A DNA stretch of 64,000 nucleotides from Leisingera sp. SS27 (GCF_028368855.1 NZ_JAQNCY010000002.1:336333-400332), one strand, 5' to 3'. Positions 54,225 through 64,000 are shown, counted from the first letter of the stretch. Numbers and translations: made by a program. The notes: generated by a model not told the origin, from the letters alone.

Positions 54225-55067
54225 TTAGCGGCCTTTCTTCTTGGCGTGGCGCGAGCGGACGATGAGCTTCTGCGACGCCTTGTTTTTGTTGCGGGTCCGT
54301 TTGCCCTTGGTCGGTTTGCCCCAGGGGGTCACCGGGTGGCGGCCACCGGAGGTCCGGCCTTCACCACCGCCGTGGGGGTGGTCGATCGGGTTCATGACGA
54401 CACCACGCACGGAAGGACGCTTGCCCTTGTGGCGCATACGGCCGGCTTTACCGAAGTTCTGGTTCGAGTTGTCCGGGTTCGACACAGCACCGACGGTTGC
54501 CATGCATTCCTGACGGACCAGGCGCAGTTCGCCCGAGGACAGGCGGATCTGAGCGTAACCGCCGTCACGGCCAACGAACTGAGCGTAGGTACCGGCTGCG
54601 CGGGCAATCTGGCCGCCTTTGCCGGGCTTCATTTCGATGTTGTGAACGATGGTACCGATCGGCATGCCCGAGAACGGCATTGCGTTGCCCGGCTTGATGT
54701 CAGCCTTCGCGGATGCGATGACCTGGTCGCCAACTGCCAGACGCTGCGGCGCCAGGATGTAGGCTTGCTCGCCGTCTTCGTATTTGATCAGCGCGATGAA
54801 TGCGGTCCGGTTCGGGTCGTATTCGATCCGCTCAACGGTGGCCGCTACATCAAATTTGTTCCGTTTGAAGTCAACGATCCGGTAGAGGCGCTTTGCGCCG
54901 CCGCCACGGCGGCGTGCAGTGATCCGTCCGGTGTTGTTCCGGCCGCCCGATTTGGTCAGACCCTCAGTGAGAGATTTGACCGGACGCCCTTTCCAAAGCT
55001 CCGAACGGTCGATCAGAACCAGCCCACGCTGGCCCGGCGTCGTCGGCTTATACGACTTGAGTGCCAT
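54225..55067 (-). CDS. rplB: 50S ribosomal protein L2
   Basis: L2 is needed for subunit joining and peptidyl transfer. The 280-residue product starts [44 protein letters not shown] and has the signature [44 protein letters not shown]. rplW, its usual neighbour, is not present in the 300 bases upstream nor elsewhere to the window end. This copy therefore begins a new transcription unit. Confidence 0.97.
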   Translation of the reverse strand: MALKSYKPTTPGQRGLVLIDRSELWKGRPVKSLTEGLTKSGGRNNTGRITARRRGGGAKRLYRIVDFKRNKFDVAATVERIEYDPNRTAFIALIKYEDGEQAYILAPQRLAVGDQVIASAKADIKPGNAMPFSGMPIGTIVHNIEMKPGKGGQIARAAGTYAQFVGRDGGYAQIRLSSGELRLVRQECMATVGAVSNPDNSNQNFGKAGRMRHKGKRPSVRGVVMNPIDHPHGGGEGRTSGGRHPVTPWGKPTKGKRTRNKNKASQKLIVRSRHAKKKGR

Positions 55068-55379
55068 GCTTTCTGTCTTCCGTTTAGCGTGCCAGGCCTT
55101 AGGTTCTTGTCTTTGGCCCAGCTATGTTGAAGGCCCCCGTAGGTGCCTGAGATATAGGGCCCCGAAGGTCCCCGAGTTCGTGCATCCTGACAAACATAAC
55201 GACCCCGGAAACGAATCCGGGGTCTGCAGGATGGATGGCGTTTAGCAGAGTCGCCGGGAGGTGGCAATGACAGACTTCCGGCTTTTCAGAGATTGCCGTC
55301 AGGCTGCCGGGTACCGCCCCGCTGCCCTCCTGTTTGGACCATCCGGCTGCCAAGTGCCACCCCGGCAGTTTCTGCTGCC
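55068..55379. other. Gene-free leader region before rplB
   Basis: These 312 bases separate rplB from the LysR gene, both on minus. I see no rplW and no other gene. An 8-bp stem GACCCCGG / CCGGGGTC (55201-55224) may end the LysR transcript, and a TATATC at about 55152-55157 is a possible -10 for rplB, without a clear -35. Confidence 0.45.
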
Positions 55380-56270
55380 TCAAGACAGAAACGCCGACGC
55401 GGCATGCCGTTCGAGCAGATCCTGGACCAACGGGTTCGGGAACCGGCGGCGGAGCGTGACCGCAAAAAATGTTTCCTGAATGCGGGGGTGCTCGCTGGCC
55501 TCTCTGAGCCGGCCGGAGTTCAACTCATCCGTCACGACAATGGGCGCAACAAGGGCCAGCCCGATATCCTCCCGCGCGAGAAGCCGCATCATGGCCATGT
55601 CATCCACTTCCGCCGCGATCTGAGGACGGACCGACAACCGGCTGGCCAGGGCATCAAAAGCCGTGCGCACACTGCTGCCGGCGGTGGGCAGAATGAAGGG
55701 CTGTTCAAGGAGAAGCTCCCGCAGCGGGCGGTCCGGGTCGAGCCGCGCAGGACTGCCGACAATGCTGACATCCTGCTCGCCGATCTTGTGTGCCTCATAC
55801 GGGGTCAGGCTGTCATCCGGCGGCGGCTGGTTCATCAGCACAAGGTCGACGTTCAGCGTTCCCAGGCCCTCGAGCAACTCCGCCGGACTGCCTGAGCGCA
55901 GGACAACCTCAACATCGCTGCGGGACAGGATCGGCCTCAGAAACCCGATCTGAAAGTTACGGGACAGCGTCGCGAGCGCGCCCACACGCAGGGCCTTCCG
56001 GCTTTGGACCGCCCCCGACAGCGTAGCGACAAGCTCTTGACCGGTCGAGAATATCGCATCCGCGTGGCCCAGCGCGATACGCCCGGCCTCAGTCAGATGA
56101 AGCTGCCGCCCGCGGCGTTCGAACAGGTCGTGGCCCAAGCGCTCTTCCAATTGCTTGATCTGAACTGACAGCGCCGACTGCGACAGGTTCAGCCGTTGCG
56201 CGGTGCGGGTCAGATTGCCGTCATGCGCAACCGCCCAGAAGTACCGGAGATGATGATAGTTCAATGGCAT
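55380..56270 (-). CDS. LysR-family transcriptional regulator (DAB-linked)
   Basis: The 296-residue regulator has the LysR helix-turn-helix HHLRYFWAVAHDGNLTRTAQRLNLSQSALSVQIKQLEERLGHDLFERRGRQLHLTEAGR and the type 2 periplasmic-binding-like effector domain. It diverges from dabB with 111 bases between. A 15-bp dyad lies four bases before its own ATG. LysR genes next to DAB operons are thought to sense CO2 or bicarbonate shortage; that is an inference here. Confidence 0.88.
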   Translation of the reverse strand: MPLNYHHLRYFWAVAHDGNLTRTAQRLNLSQSALSVQIKQLEERLGHDLFERRGRQLHLTEAGRIALGHADAIFSTGQELVATLSGAVQSRKALRVGALATLSRNFQIGFLRPILSRSDVEVVLRSGSPAELLEGLGTLNVDLVLMNQPPPDDSLTPYEAHKIGEQDVSIVGSPARLDPDRPLRELLLEQPFILPTAGSSVRTAFDALASRLSVRPQIAAEVDDMAMMRLLAREDIGLALVAPIVVTDELNSGRLREASEHPRIQETFFAVTLRRRFPNPLVQDLLERHAASAFLS

Positions 56271-56273
56271 TCA

Positions 56274-56288
56274 TTCTATATACTAGAA
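56274..56288. promoter_or_regulatory. LysR-type operator candidate between the LysR gene and dabB
   Basis: A perfect inverted repeat TTCTA-TATAC-TAGAA, of the T-N11-A kind bound by LysR proteins. It overlaps the LysR start region, which would allow autorepression and control of dabB. Confidence 0.5.
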
Positions 56289-56381
56289 CGAAATCGATCA
56301 AACAATGAATTTTTATCACGGAAAGCTGTGTCTTATGCATTTCCCAATGTCTCTGACTGAGAAAACTGAAGGGTTCCGATC

Positions 56382-57932
56382 ATGACCTATCTTCTTCTGC
56401 CCCTCCTCAGCCCGCTGGTCCTGCTGGCTGCAGCCTTCTATGCGTTCCGCCATCCCGGCAAACGTCCCGGGCGGGTGCCGGTACTGGCCGAGGCCGCTGC
56501 CTTTGCCGCCTTTGCCATCGCGGCGGCAGCTGCCACGCTTCTGATTTTGAATGGCTCCGGCACCTCGGCATTGATCGGGCTTTTCGGGGCCGGGCTGTCG
56601 GTCCGGCTGGACGCGGTAAGTGCGGTGATGCTGGTTCTGGTCAGCTTCATCGGCTGGATCGTCCTGCGCTTTTCCAAGACCTACCTGGACGGCGAAGACC
56701 GGCAGGGCGCCTTCACGGGCTGGGTCAGCACGGCACTGGCCTCTGTTCTGCTGCTGGTGATGTCCGGCAATCTCATCCAGCTCATTGCGGCCTGGACAGT
56801 GACCAGTCTGGCGCTGAACCAGCTGCTGCTGTTTTATCCCGAACGCGCGACAGCCCGGCGGGCTGCCCGCAAGAAGGCCGTGGTTGCACGGCTGAGCGAG
56901 GGCGCCTTGGCCGGTGCCGTTATTTTGCTGATCGCCGCAACCGGGACGACGGATATCGAAACGATCCTGTCCACGGCCGGAGCCGGCTGGCTGACGGCCG
57001 CGGCCGCCCTGCTGATCGCCGCGGCGGCGGTTCTGGCCTCGGCGCAGTTCCCGCTGCACGGCTGGCTGACCGAGGTGATGGAGGCGCCCACACCGGTTTC
57101 CGCCCTGCTGCACGCAGGTGTGATCAACGCGGGCGGGTTCCTGCTGATCCGCTTTGCCGACGTGATGCTGCTGGCTCCGGGCGTGATGGCGCTGCTGGTC
57201 ATGCTCGGCGGGTTCACCGCGCTGTTCGGCGGCCTGGTGATGCTGACCCAGCCCGCAGTTAAAACGTCGCTGGCCTGGTCGACCATCGCGCAGATGGCCT
57301 TCATGATCATGCAATGCGGCCTGGCGCTGTTCCCGCTTGCCCTGCTGCACATCGTGGCGCACTCGCTCTATAAGGCGCATGCCTTCCTCAGCTCAGGCGA
57401 GGCAGTGCGCAACGTCGCCGCGATCCGCCGTCCCGGTCCGGTAGCAGTGCCAAGCGCGCGCAACGTGCTGCAGGCCTTTGCCATTGCCATCGTGATCTAC
57501 AGCGGCGTTGGTGCGGTTCTGGGATTTGACGGCAAGTCGGTCCAGGCCATTGCCCTGGGTGTGATCCTGATCTTCGGTGTCGCCTACCTGCTGGCACAGG
57601 GCTTTGCCGACGCGGCGCCGCGGGCACTGATGCAACGGACCGCAGCCTATGCCCTGGCTGCCTCGGTCAGCTACTTTGCCCTGCAGGTCATCGCCCAGCA
57701 TCTGACCGCGGGCAGCCTGCCGCCGGCCCCAACCCCCGGACCGCTGGAATGGGCGCTCATCCTCCTTGCCCTCGCAAGCTTTGGCCTGGTGGCCGTGGCG
57801 CAGGCAACCTTCCCGCTCTGGGCATCTCACCCAGCGGCCGCGGGACTGCGCGTCCACCTGACCAACGGTCTCTACGCCAATGCGATCTTCGACAAGCTGC
57901 TGGACGGATGGTCCAAGCGCGCTGCTGCCTGA
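56382..57932 (+). CDS. dabB: Inorganic carbon transporter subunit DabB (NuoL-like)
   Basis: The 516-residue membrane protein is a NuoL/MrpA-like proton-channel homologue of 12-14 helices ([117 protein letters not shown]). The conserved lysine and glutamate residues of these antiporter families are visible. It is the partner of DabA, which follows. The GAAGGG ribosome site precedes the ATG. Together they energise CO2 hydration or bicarbonate accumulation by cation gradient. Confidence 0.93.
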   Translation: MTYLLLPLLSPLVLLAAAFYAFRHPGKRPGRVPVLAEAAAFAAFAIAAAAATLLILNGSGTSALIGLFGAGLSVRLDAVSAVMLVLVSFIGWIVLRFSKTYLDGEDRQGAFTGWVSTALASVLLLVMSGNLIQLIAAWTVTSLALNQLLLFYPERATARRAARKKAVVARLSEGALAGAVILLIAATGTTDIETILSTAGAGWLTAAAALLIAAAAVLASAQFPLHGWLTEVMEAPTPVSALLHAGVINAGGFLLIRFADVMLLAPGVMALLVMLGGFTALFGGLVMLTQPAVKTSLAWSTIAQMAFMIMQCGLALFPLALLHIVAHSLYKAHAFLSSGEAVRNVAAIRRPGPVAVPSARNVLQAFAIAIVIYSGVGAVLGFDGKSVQAIALGVILIFGVAYLLAQGFADAAPRALMQRTAAYALAASVSYFALQVIAQHLTAGSLPPAPTPGPLEWALILLALASFGLVAVAQATFPLWASHPAAAGLRVHLTNGLYANAIFDKLLDGWSKRAAA

Positions 57933-57946
57933 AAGGAAACCCGCTC

Positions 57947-60355
57947 ATGTTTGCGAAACTCGAGTCCTACCCCGCCGCCCTGCTGGAACTTGTTGCCGAA
58001 GCCAACACTGCTGCCAAGGCGATCCCGCCGCTCTTCCCGCTCTCTGCCAATGTTGCGGTGAACCCGTTCCTTGGCCAGACGAGCGAACCCCTGGCCGTCA
58101 CTGCTGCGCGTCTTGAGCGCGCGGGAGGTGCCCGGATTACACCGCCGCGCGCCTATTGGGCGCAGAAGCTGGAGGCAGGCAGCATCACTGAAGCCGACCT
58201 GCAGGTCGCTCTGGCTGCGGTCGAAGGCCGCTTCAATGCGCCGAGACTGCAAGACATCAAGGCCGCCCTGGCCAGTGAGACTGCTGAACCCAAAGCCCTT
58301 CCAACAGTGGCCGAACTGGCCGCAGAGGTTTCGGGCATCGACTGGCCCGGACTGATCGAAGACCGCGTCAGCGTATGGGCCGCCAGTCATTTCGATCAGG
58401 GGCAGGCCCTGTGGCAGCAGGACGGCACCGGCGGTGCTTTCAGTGCCTGGCGGGACTTTGCCGCGCGTGACCTGACACCGGAGATCCACGGCCTGACGGG
58501 TTTCTGCGCCTTTGCTGCGGACACCAACCGGTCGCATTGGCGGGCCATCGGCCGGGCGTCGGAAACCCTTGGCGTGAACTCTAGCGCCGCCGCAACTGCA
58601 TTCCACCGCTGGCTGATGACGCTGGGCGGCTGGGCACAGTACAGCCGCTATCTCCTGTGGCAAGCGGAACTGGAGGGCAAGCAGGACAGCACGGTGACAG
58701 AGCTTCTGGCCATCCGGATGGTCTTTGATGAAGCCCTGTTCGAGCTTTACAAAGACCAAATCCAGGCTCGCTGGGCAGAGGCTGTTGCGGCCCATCAGGC
58801 CCCGGTCACCCCGTCTGCGGACCTGGTCATCGACGCTGTTCTGCAGGAGGCCGCAGAACGGGCCGGACAACGCGCCCTGGAGGCCAAGCTGCTGCAGGGC
58901 AAACCGCAGCAAACCGAAGGGCGCCCGGATGTGCAGGCAGCCTTCTGTATCGACGTGCGCTCGGAAGTGTTCCGCCGCGCACTGGAGGCGCAAAGCAGCA
59001 GCATCCAGACCATCGGTTTTGCAGGTTTCTTCGGCCTGGCCAGCGCCCATAAGGCCGCAGGTTCGGATGTGACCGAAAGGCGCAACCCGGTGCTGCTCCA
59101 GCCCGGCATGGCCTCTCAGGCAGGCGAAACCGGGCAAGCCAACCTCAACCGCCGTTACTCGGCACGGGCCAAACGCGCCTGGGGCCGGTTCAAGCTCGCC
59201 GCTGTCTCCTCCTTTGCCTTTGTGGAGGCCGCTGGCCCGATCTATGTGGGCAAACTGCTCCGGGATGCACTGGGGCTGAATGGCCAGCCGGCCGCAGATC
59301 CCGCCCCCGTGATGGACCCGGAAATCGATCTGGAGAGCCGCGTGGGCATGGCCCGATCGGTACTGACAGCCATGTCGCTGACGGAGAATTTCGCACGGAT
59401 CGTGCTGCTGGCAGGCCACGGCGCCCGAGTAACCAACAATCCGCATGAAAGCACGCTGCATTGCGGTGCCTGCGGCGGTTACGCCGGAGATGTGAATGCC
59501 CGCCTGCTGGCCAGCCTTTTGAACGACCCGAGCGTGCAGGCCGGCCTGCGGGACAAGGGGATCAGCATCCCCTCCGATACCGTCTTCGTGCCGGCGCTTC
59601 ATCATACAACAACTGACGATCTGATCCTGTTTGAACAGGACCTGCCGGATGGGAAGCCGAAGCAAAACCTGAAGCAGCTGAGGACATGGCTCGCCGCAGC
59701 CGGCAGCCTGGCACGTGCCGAGCGCGCAATGCGCCTGCCGCGCGCGGACCGCGCCGCTGCAATTACCCGCCGGGCCCGGGATTGGGCTGAGACACGCCCT
59801 GAATGGGGTCTGGCAGGCTGCCGCGCCTTTGTCGCGGCGCCGCGCCACCGGACCGGCGCCACAGACCTGTCCGGCCAGGCCTTCCTGCACGACTACGACT
59901 GGCAGCGGGACGAAGGGTTCGGTGTGCTTGAGCTGATCGTGACGGCGCCCGTGGTGGTCGCCAGCTGGATCAGCCTCCAGTACTACGGCTCCACCGTGGC
60001 GCCGTCCGTGTTCGGCGGCGGCAACAAGCTGCTTCACAACGTGGTCGGCGGGATCGGCGTTCTTGAGGGCAACACCGGCGCGCCGCGTCCGGGGCTGCCG
60101 TGGCAATCCGTCCACGACGGCACCGGTCTGCAGCACGACCCGCTGCGCCTGACCGTAGTCATCGAAGCGCCGCGCGAAGCGATGTCGAAAATCCTGAAAC
60201 GCCACCCCAGGGTGCGCGAGCTGTTTGACAACGGCTGGCTGCACCTGATCGCAATGGACGGCGAAGGCAAGCTCGCCTGGCGCTACCGCCCTGGCCTCGA
60301 ATGGGAACGCTTTAACGAACGCGCAGAAGCCCTCCGCGCGATCGCCGCGGAGTAA
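57947..60355 (+). CDS. dabA: Inorganic carbon transporter subunit DabA (DUF2309, beta-CA-like)
   Basis: The 802-residue protein matches DabA (formerly UPF0753). Zinc ligands expected from the characterised homologue are present: Cys334 and Asp336 in [12 protein letters not shown], His491 in [15 protein letters not shown] and Cys506 in TLHCGACGG. The 15-residue His-Cys spacing equals that in Halothiobacillus DabA. I start at the ATG behind AAAGGAAA, 15 bases after the dabB stop; the longer frame overlaps dabB. DabA-DabB converts CO2 to bicarbonate one way. No rubisco or carboxysome gene is in the window. Confidence 0.95.
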   Translation: MFAKLESYPAALLELVAEANTAAKAIPPLFPLSANVAVNPFLGQTSEPLAVTAARLERAGGARITPPRAYWAQKLEAGSITEADLQVALAAVEGRFNAPRLQDIKAALASETAEPKALPTVAELAAEVSGIDWPGLIEDRVSVWAASHFDQGQALWQQDGTGGAFSAWRDFAARDLTPEIHGLTGFCAFAADTNRSHWRAIGRASETLGVNSSAAATAFHRWLMTLGGWAQYSRYLLWQAELEGKQDSTVTELLAIRMVFDEALFELYKDQIQARWAEAVAAHQAPVTPSADLVIDAVLQEAAERAGQRALEAKLLQGKPQQTEGRPDVQAAFCIDVRSEVFRRALEAQSSSIQTIGFAGFFGLASAHKAAGSDVTERRNPVLLQPGMASQAGETGQANLNRRYSARAKRAWGRFKLAAVSSFAFVEAAGPIYVGKLLRDALGLNGQPAADPAPVMDPEIDLESRVGMARSVLTAMSLTENFARIVLLAGHGARVTNNPHESTLHCGACGGYAGDVNARLLASLLNDPSVQAGLRDKGISIPSDTVFVPALHHTTTDDLILFEQDLPDGKPKQNLKQLRTWLAAAGSLARAERAMRLPRADRAAAITRRARDWAETRPEWGLAGCRAFVAAPRHRTGATDLSGQAFLHDYDWQRDEGFGVLELIVTAPVVVASWISLQYYGSTVAPSVFGGGNKLLHNVVGGIGVLEGNTGAPRPGLPWQSVHDGTGLQHDPLRLTVVIEAPREAMSKILKRHPRVRELFDNGWLHLIAMDGEGKLAWRYRPGLEWERFNERAEALRAIAAE

Positions 60356-60387
60356 CCTGCCTTTGCCGGCTTGAGAATGAGCAATCG

Positions 60388-60425
60388 GGCGGCACTGATC
60401 TGAAGATTTCAGAGCCGGTGCCGCC
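60388..60425. terminator. Hairpin after dabA
   Basis: GGCGGCAC / GTGCCGCC with an inner CTGAA-GAT-TTCAG stem follows dabA by about 33 bases. There is no T run, so it is a weak candidate for a terminator between the convergent dabA and MOSC genes. Confidence 0.4.
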
Positions 60426-60518
60426 TCCGGATTGCATCAGCACCGGGGCTTTGTATCCTTCCACAGTTCAGGTCCGGCACTGCGCGGATGGTTGGCCGAT
60501 GACCGGTTCGTGCAAAAG

Positions 60519-61211
60519 CTAGGCTCCCAGCCTTTTGCTCGTGTCCTCGGTTTTTTCGCCTCCGGCCATTCGCCCGAACGCCTGCCGCCAGCCTGGAGCC
60601 AGTGCTTCCATTTCCGCCAGCACTCCGGCATCTTCCAAGGATATCCTCCGGGTCAAGCGGGCTTGTGTCACGCGCAAGACGCTCCAGTCCGGGTGGCGCC
60701 TCTCTATCAGGGTTATCCTGTCGCCTGCCGCTACGCCGCCTTCTTCCAGAACACGGTAGTACCACCCCGTACGGCCCGTTTTCTGAAACAGGTAAGGCAT
60801 CTTTTCGTTGCCCGTATGAAAGCCAAGTTTCCAGCACGGCTGGCGGCCCTGGCTGATCTGAACGGTGGCAGACCCCAGCCTGAGGATATCGCCTATACAG
60901 AGGTTTTCTTCTGTCAGGCCAATTGTGGTGATGTTTTCACCAAAAGCCGCAGCCGCCGTGCCGGGAGTCATATGCCCTTCGCTTTGCCAGGCGGCATAGT
61001 GATCAAAGGCATAGTGATGGACCGCTTTTTCCTCGCCGCCGTGCACGGTCAAGTCCGCCTGGGCATCGCCTGAAAATCCGGTCAGAGTAAGGGACTGGCG
61101 GCCGGGCACCCGGTCTTTCTGAATGGCTGAAGCTGCTTTGCCCGCCCAACGGTTCTGGACACTTCCGAAGAAAATGCCGCCGATTTCCACCGACAAGTCA
61201 GGATGTGTCAT
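60519..61211 (-). CDS. MOSC domain protein (YiiM-like)
   Basis: The 230-residue protein has a MOSC domain with GFSGDAQADLTVHGGEEKAVHHYAFDHYAAW, FGENITTIGLTEENLCIGDILRLGSATVQISQGRQPCWKLGFH, and a C-terminal 3-alpha extension. The layout is that of YiiM, which reduces N-hydroxylated bases using molybdenum cofactor. It starts directly on the MarR stop (TGA then ATG), so the two are coupled and likely share control. Confidence 0.88.
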   Translation of the reverse strand: MTHPDLSVEIGGIFFGSVQNRWAGKAASAIQKDRVPGRQSLTLTGFSGDAQADLTVHGGEEKAVHHYAFDHYAAWQSEGHMTPGTAAAAFGENITTIGLTEENLCIGDILRLGSATVQISQGRQPCWKLGFHTGNEKMPYLFQKTGRTGWYYRVLEEGGVAAGDRITLIERRHPDWSVLRVTQARLTRRISLEDAGVLAEMEALAPGWRQAFGRMAGGEKTEDTSKRLGA

Positions 61212-61754
61212 TCAGGCCTCTTTATGCTCAATACAAATCTTGTCTTTTTCCCCGGCTTCCAAGGCCAGCCCAAGCAAAGTGCAAAAGCCATTCGGAAAAC
61301 TGGAATCGTGATAGGTACAGGTCCGGCAGCGTCCAAACGCCCGGCCGCCATTGGCAGCCAAAGCCAGCCTCAAACTTTGCATGAGGCCGCTTTCCAGATC
61401 TTCCCTGACGTCCGGCGGCAACGCGCCTATCGCCTTAGCAATGGGGTTCGGCTCCTTCAGGGCGGCCACACCTGCTTCTGTGAGCGCGTAGCATATTGAC
61501 CGCTGATCCGTTTCTTGCCGCCGCTCGGTGACATACCCCTTGCGCACCAGCGCCTTCAGCGTCTGGGACATCGTTCCGCGCGTGGTTCCGAGATACTCCG
61601 CAACATGCGACGGCGACCGGGAAAACTGATTGGCTGCAGACAGATACTCGAGCGCCGCCTTTTGGGTCGGATTCAAATCCCCAATCCAGCCGCCTGCCGT
61701 GTCTATCCTGGCAAGGCGGTTGATGAGGATGCGGATACCGTGATCGTTTTTCAT
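61212..61754 (-). CDS. MarR-family regulator with cysteine-rich C-terminus
   Basis: The 180-residue protein has the winged-helix MarR core: LNPTQKAALEYLSAANQFSRSPSHVAEYLGTTRGTMSQTLKALVRKGYVTERRQETDQRSICYALTEAG. The C-terminal 45 residues have a CRTC-x-YHDSSFPNGFC-x(17)-C-x-EH pattern that could hold a metal or act as a redox switch. I start at the Met of MKNDHG. A palindrome repeated twice in the divergent promoter region is its probable operator. Its MOSC partner suggests control of a response to oxidised or N-hydroxylated compounds. Confidence 0.85.
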   Translation of the reverse strand: MKNDHGIRILINRLARIDTAGGWIGDLNPTQKAALEYLSAANQFSRSPSHVAEYLGTTRGTMSQTLKALVRKGYVTERRQETDQRSICYALTEAGVAALKEPNPIAKAIGALPPDVREDLESGLMQSLRLALAANGGRAFGRCRTCTYHDSSFPNGFCTLLGLALEAGEKDKICIEHKEA

Positions 61755-61764
61755 GACCAGACAA

Positions 61765-61819
61765 TAGCGAGTCGAAATTAAAGTTGCAATCCATCTCATC
61801 TTTTAGTAGCGAGTCGCTA
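61765..61819. promoter_or_regulatory. MarR operator pair between divergent genes
   Basis: TAGCGA-G-TCGCTA (61807-61819, perfect 13-base dyad) and TAGCGA-G-TCGAAA (61765-61777, one arm preserved) lie 42 bases centre to centre, four helical turns. The second overlaps the MarR start region and the first lies 21 bases before the secreted protein ATG. Confidence 0.7.
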
Positions 61820-61839
61820 TCAAATGAAAGGAGACGATC

Positions 61840-62589
61840 ATGAAGCTTTCCCCATCAGTACTTGCCGCCGTTGTTCTCAGGGCCTCAACGGCCTTCGCAG
61901 GCGGGGACCACGCCCTGCATCAAGAGGGGGCCGTCATTTCGCCTGCAGATCCTGGCAAGGCGGCGGATTTTGACATTCTGGCCTCCCATGCGCATCGCGA
62001 TGGCAATACCGTGACCTTCCACATGACCACTGCCGGCACCGCAGGCGCCTCAGTCCCGGATTCGGGTGGGACAGTTGGCGGTGCAGATGTCTGGTCTTAT
62101 GTGTGGCCGACCTCTCTGGACCCATCTGCAGTGGGGTTCGAGGGCGGCACCGGAATTCTTGCGCTGGCTGCAACCAGCCACCCGGATTTCGACGATACCC
62201 CGCTTTTTGACGAAAACGGCGATGGCGATCCCGCAAATGACGGTGTCGAATGGCACAGCCATTGGGTTGTTCTGACTCCGGCAGAGGCCTGCGGCCCAGG
62301 CGCATTAGCCGTGCGCGACATCCCCGAAGGCGCTTCGCCCAAGCTGCCCGCGACATGGCCGGGTTTCCCGGTCTTCTTGGACAGCCCAGGATTTACACCG
62401 CTGTTTGACGGGCCGGAAATCAAGGTGAACGCCGGATTTGCCAGCGATGTGCAGCTGGATGGCGTTGCCTATGACGGGGTCACCTCTGCATTGCGGGTGA
62501 ATGCCAACATCCACGCCCCCCTGCTGTGTGTCACCGATGTTTTCGATGTTGCCTCAGGTGATCTGAGCCTGCCCGGCAAGCTTCAGTAA
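61840..62589 (+). CDS. Secreted protein, spondin-like, unknown function
   Basis: The 249-residue precursor has a signal peptide ending in AFAG. The mature part has DFDILASHAHRDGNTVTFHMTTAGTAG, a Ca-binding-like DENGDGDPANDGVEWHSHWVVLTPAEACGPGALAVRDIP and the C-terminal VKVNAGFASDVQLDGVAYDGVTSALRVNAN-like strands. It resembles beta-sandwich domains in exported proteins, but I do not know the family. A GGAG ribosome site precedes the ATG. It is divergent from the MarR gene and probably repressed by it. Confidence 0.65.
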   Translation: MKLSPSVLAAVVLRASTAFAGGDHALHQEGAVISPADPGKAADFDILASHAHRDGNTVTFHMTTAGTAGASVPDSGGTVGGADVWSYVWPTSLDPSAVGFEGGTGILALAATSHPDFDDTPLFDENGDGDPANDGVEWHSHWVVLTPAEACGPGALAVRDIPEGASPKLPATWPGFPVFLDSPGFTPLFDGPEIKVNAGFASDVQLDGVAYDGVTSALRVNANIHAPLLCVTDVFDVASGDLSLPGKLQ

Positions 62590-62854
62590 TCTCTAAGGGG
62601 CAGCCGCAGCAATCAATGTGGCGGCCCCTGGTTGAGAAAATGAAGAAATACGAAAGCCCATTTTTCGGGAGCCGCCCACCTGCCCCGGGATCCACCATCC
62701 AGTGAAAAAGAGGCCAGTCATCCTCCAAAAGTCAAACCGGTCCGGTCAAATCAGTCCTCTCAGCGGCTTGTAGTGCCGCGGTGTTTCCAAACGCTTCTGC
62801 GCGCCGTTTCTTCTTTGCAACCAGCATTTTGCGCGCGGCACTAGCCCGGGTTCT

Positions 62855-63865
62855 TCAGGCAGAAGTTTGCTTTCTGAACTGGCTGGGAGTCGCGCCCTCC
62901 CGCTGCCGGAAGGCGCGCTCAAATGCAGAAACCTCAGAATAACCCAACCTTTCGGAAATGTCGTGAAGCTGCGCGCCCGGAGCCAGCAGCATGCGCTTGG
63001 CTATCTCCATGCGGCAGCCCGCCAGCAGACGGGAAAACTTCTGCCCTTCATCCTCCAGCCGGCGCCGCAGAGTACGGCGCGACATGCCCAGGGCGGCGGC
63101 GATGGCGGTCTGTTCAAAACTTTCACGGCCGATCCGCATCAGCAGCTCTCGGCGCACCCGCACCGTCACCGGCGCCTCCCGTTCGCTTTGACGGGCGGAG
63201 CGGACAATCGACTGCGAAGCGGCTTTAAAGGCTGGATTTTCGCTGGCAGCCAGCGGCAGGTCAAGCAGGCCGGAGGAAAACACCAGCGTGTTCGAGGGCG
63301 CCGCACACTGTACCGGGCAGAGCGGCCCGGCGGCATTGTGACTGAGCAGCGCACTTGATTCGTGCTCTAGCGACAGCAGTTCAGGCCGCCAGTCCGGGCC
63401 GCTTGCAGAGCGAATCAGACTGTGGAAAACAGACAGCGTCAACTCTGCATCCTGCTGCCGCGGCCAGATGCTGTTGTCGAGGATCCGGTAGGTCAGCCGT
63501 GCCTTGCCCCCATCCACCGAAAGGCTGAGCTCCGAGTCGCTTTGCACCATCGGAAAGGCATTGCGGAACAGTGCCAGAGCTGCCCCCAGCGTCGGCGCCT
63601 GCATGATATATTCACCAAGTGCGCCAAGGTTTTGCAGGTCAAAAACCGAACCGACCCGCCAGCCGAAATCGGGGAGTTGAAGCTGATGAGAGGCGTGTTC
63701 ACAGAAGTCCACGAATTTCTTCAGACCTATTTCACCGTCCAGGTCTTGCGGATGTATCCCGGCGTTGCGGGAAATGGCTGCAGAGTCACCGTTCATGAAC
63801 TCAACGGCCCGCAACGGATCGTTCAAGGTGGAGGCAGAAATCCGGGGCTGGTAAGTGTGTGGCAT
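62855..63865 (-). CDS. AraC-family transcriptional regulator
   Basis: The 336-residue protein has the N-terminal Arabinose_bd-like domain (ISRNAGIHPQDLDGEIGLKKFVDFCEHASHQLQLPDFGWRVGSVFDLQNLGALGEYIMQAPTLGAALALF) and a C-terminal AraC HTH pair (FEQTAIAAALGMSRRTLRRRLEDEGQKFSRLLAGCRMEIAKRMLLAPGAQLHDISERLGYSEVSAFERAFRQREGATPSQFRK). I use the ATG behind GAGGAAA; a longer frame extends upstream. The regulon is unknown. It lies alone at the right edge with no divergent gene visible. Confidence 0.88.
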   Translation of the reverse strand: MPHTYQPRISASTLNDPLRAVEFMNGDSAAISRNAGIHPQDLDGEIGLKKFVDFCEHASHQLQLPDFGWRVGSVFDLQNLGALGEYIMQAPTLGAALALFRNAFPMVQSDSELSLSVDGGKARLTYRILDNSIWPRQQDAELTLSVFHSLIRSASGPDWRPELLSLEHESSALLSHNAAGPLCPVQCAAPSNTLVFSSGLLDLPLAASENPAFKAASQSIVRSARQSEREAPVTVRVRRELLMRIGRESFEQTAIAAALGMSRRTLRRRLEDEGQKFSRLLAGCRMEIAKRMLLAPGAQLHDISERLGYSEVSAFERAFRQREGATPSQFRKQTSA

Positions 63866-64000
63866 CGCGCATTTCCTCTGGATTGCGCTAGAATACGGCA
63901 AAATTCGCCAATTCCAGAAAAATAGCCGCAACCGGGGCCCAAGCGGCCGATTCTGTCCGGAAATGTCGGGTTGTTGTCCGGAAGTGTCCGCCACAAGAGG

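Noticed and set aside
57872-60244. 790-residue open frame antisense to dabA
   Set aside because: It lies wholly opposite a gene with all catalytic motifs and has no recognisable domain; high-GC antisense frames of this kind are common.
62590-62854. Gene between the secreted protein and the AraC regulator
   Set aside because: Only short frames without ribosome sites; the stretch holds an imperfect GGGGC/GCCCC hairpin near 62597-62630 at most.

Overview
The window looks like a chromosome segment of a marine alphaproteobacterium of the family Rhodobacteraceae (Roseobacter group, Leisingera/Phaeobacter/Ruegeria-like). This is inferred from high GC, the AapJQMP transporter, the rpmH-rnpA-yidD-ttcA-yidC-MOSC-engB-argB order, tandem DUF1127 genes and the intergenic repeats. 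I ran no database search, so the genus is a guess.

Layout. Bases 1-3022 are an AT-richer accessory stretch on the minus strand: an RTX/EF-hand-like protein whose reading frame breaks near base 580, and a DUF2927-like secreted protein. They lie on the 3' side of tRNA-Arg(ACG). Bases 3638-7230 are an apparent operon of a TVP38 membrane protein, an FAD disulfide oxidoreductase and a histidine kinase. Bases 7500-18060 run mostly on the plus strand: rpmH, rnpA, yidD, ttcA, an EAL protein, yidC, a MOSC protein, engB, a DUF2946-PepSY pair and argB, with one SDR gene opposed. Bases 18166-20484 hold a GYD protein, a ferredoxin-like protein, a SixA-like phosphatase and a DUF411 protein. Bases 20552-25034 are aapJQMP. 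Bases 25266-32212 carry an ATP12 chaperone, a HAD phosphatase, an RluC-like enzyme, crcB, rarA, a Do-family protease and a class I DAHP synthase. The DAHP synthase sits behind what looks like an aromatic-codon attenuator with a leaderless leader peptide. A chemoreceptor follows.

Bases 35106-55067 are the S10-spc-alpha ribosomal cluster (rplB to rplQ, minus strand). It is split into four transcription blocks by accessory genes: a BLUF photoreceptor gene (adk/rpsM), two DUF1127 genes with a membrane protein and an unknown gene (rpmD/rplO), and five genes between rplP and rpmC. Intrinsic terminators follow rpmD and rplP, and new -35/-10 promoters precede rpmC and rplO, so each block can start its own transcription. 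Upstream of rplB there is no rplW. Instead there is a LysR gene divergent from dabB-dabA, an inorganic-carbon (DAB) uptake system.

The right end has a MarR-MOSC pair divergent from a secreted protein, with two copies of a palindromic operator between them, and then an AraC regulator. Two families of intergenic repeat elements recur across the window.
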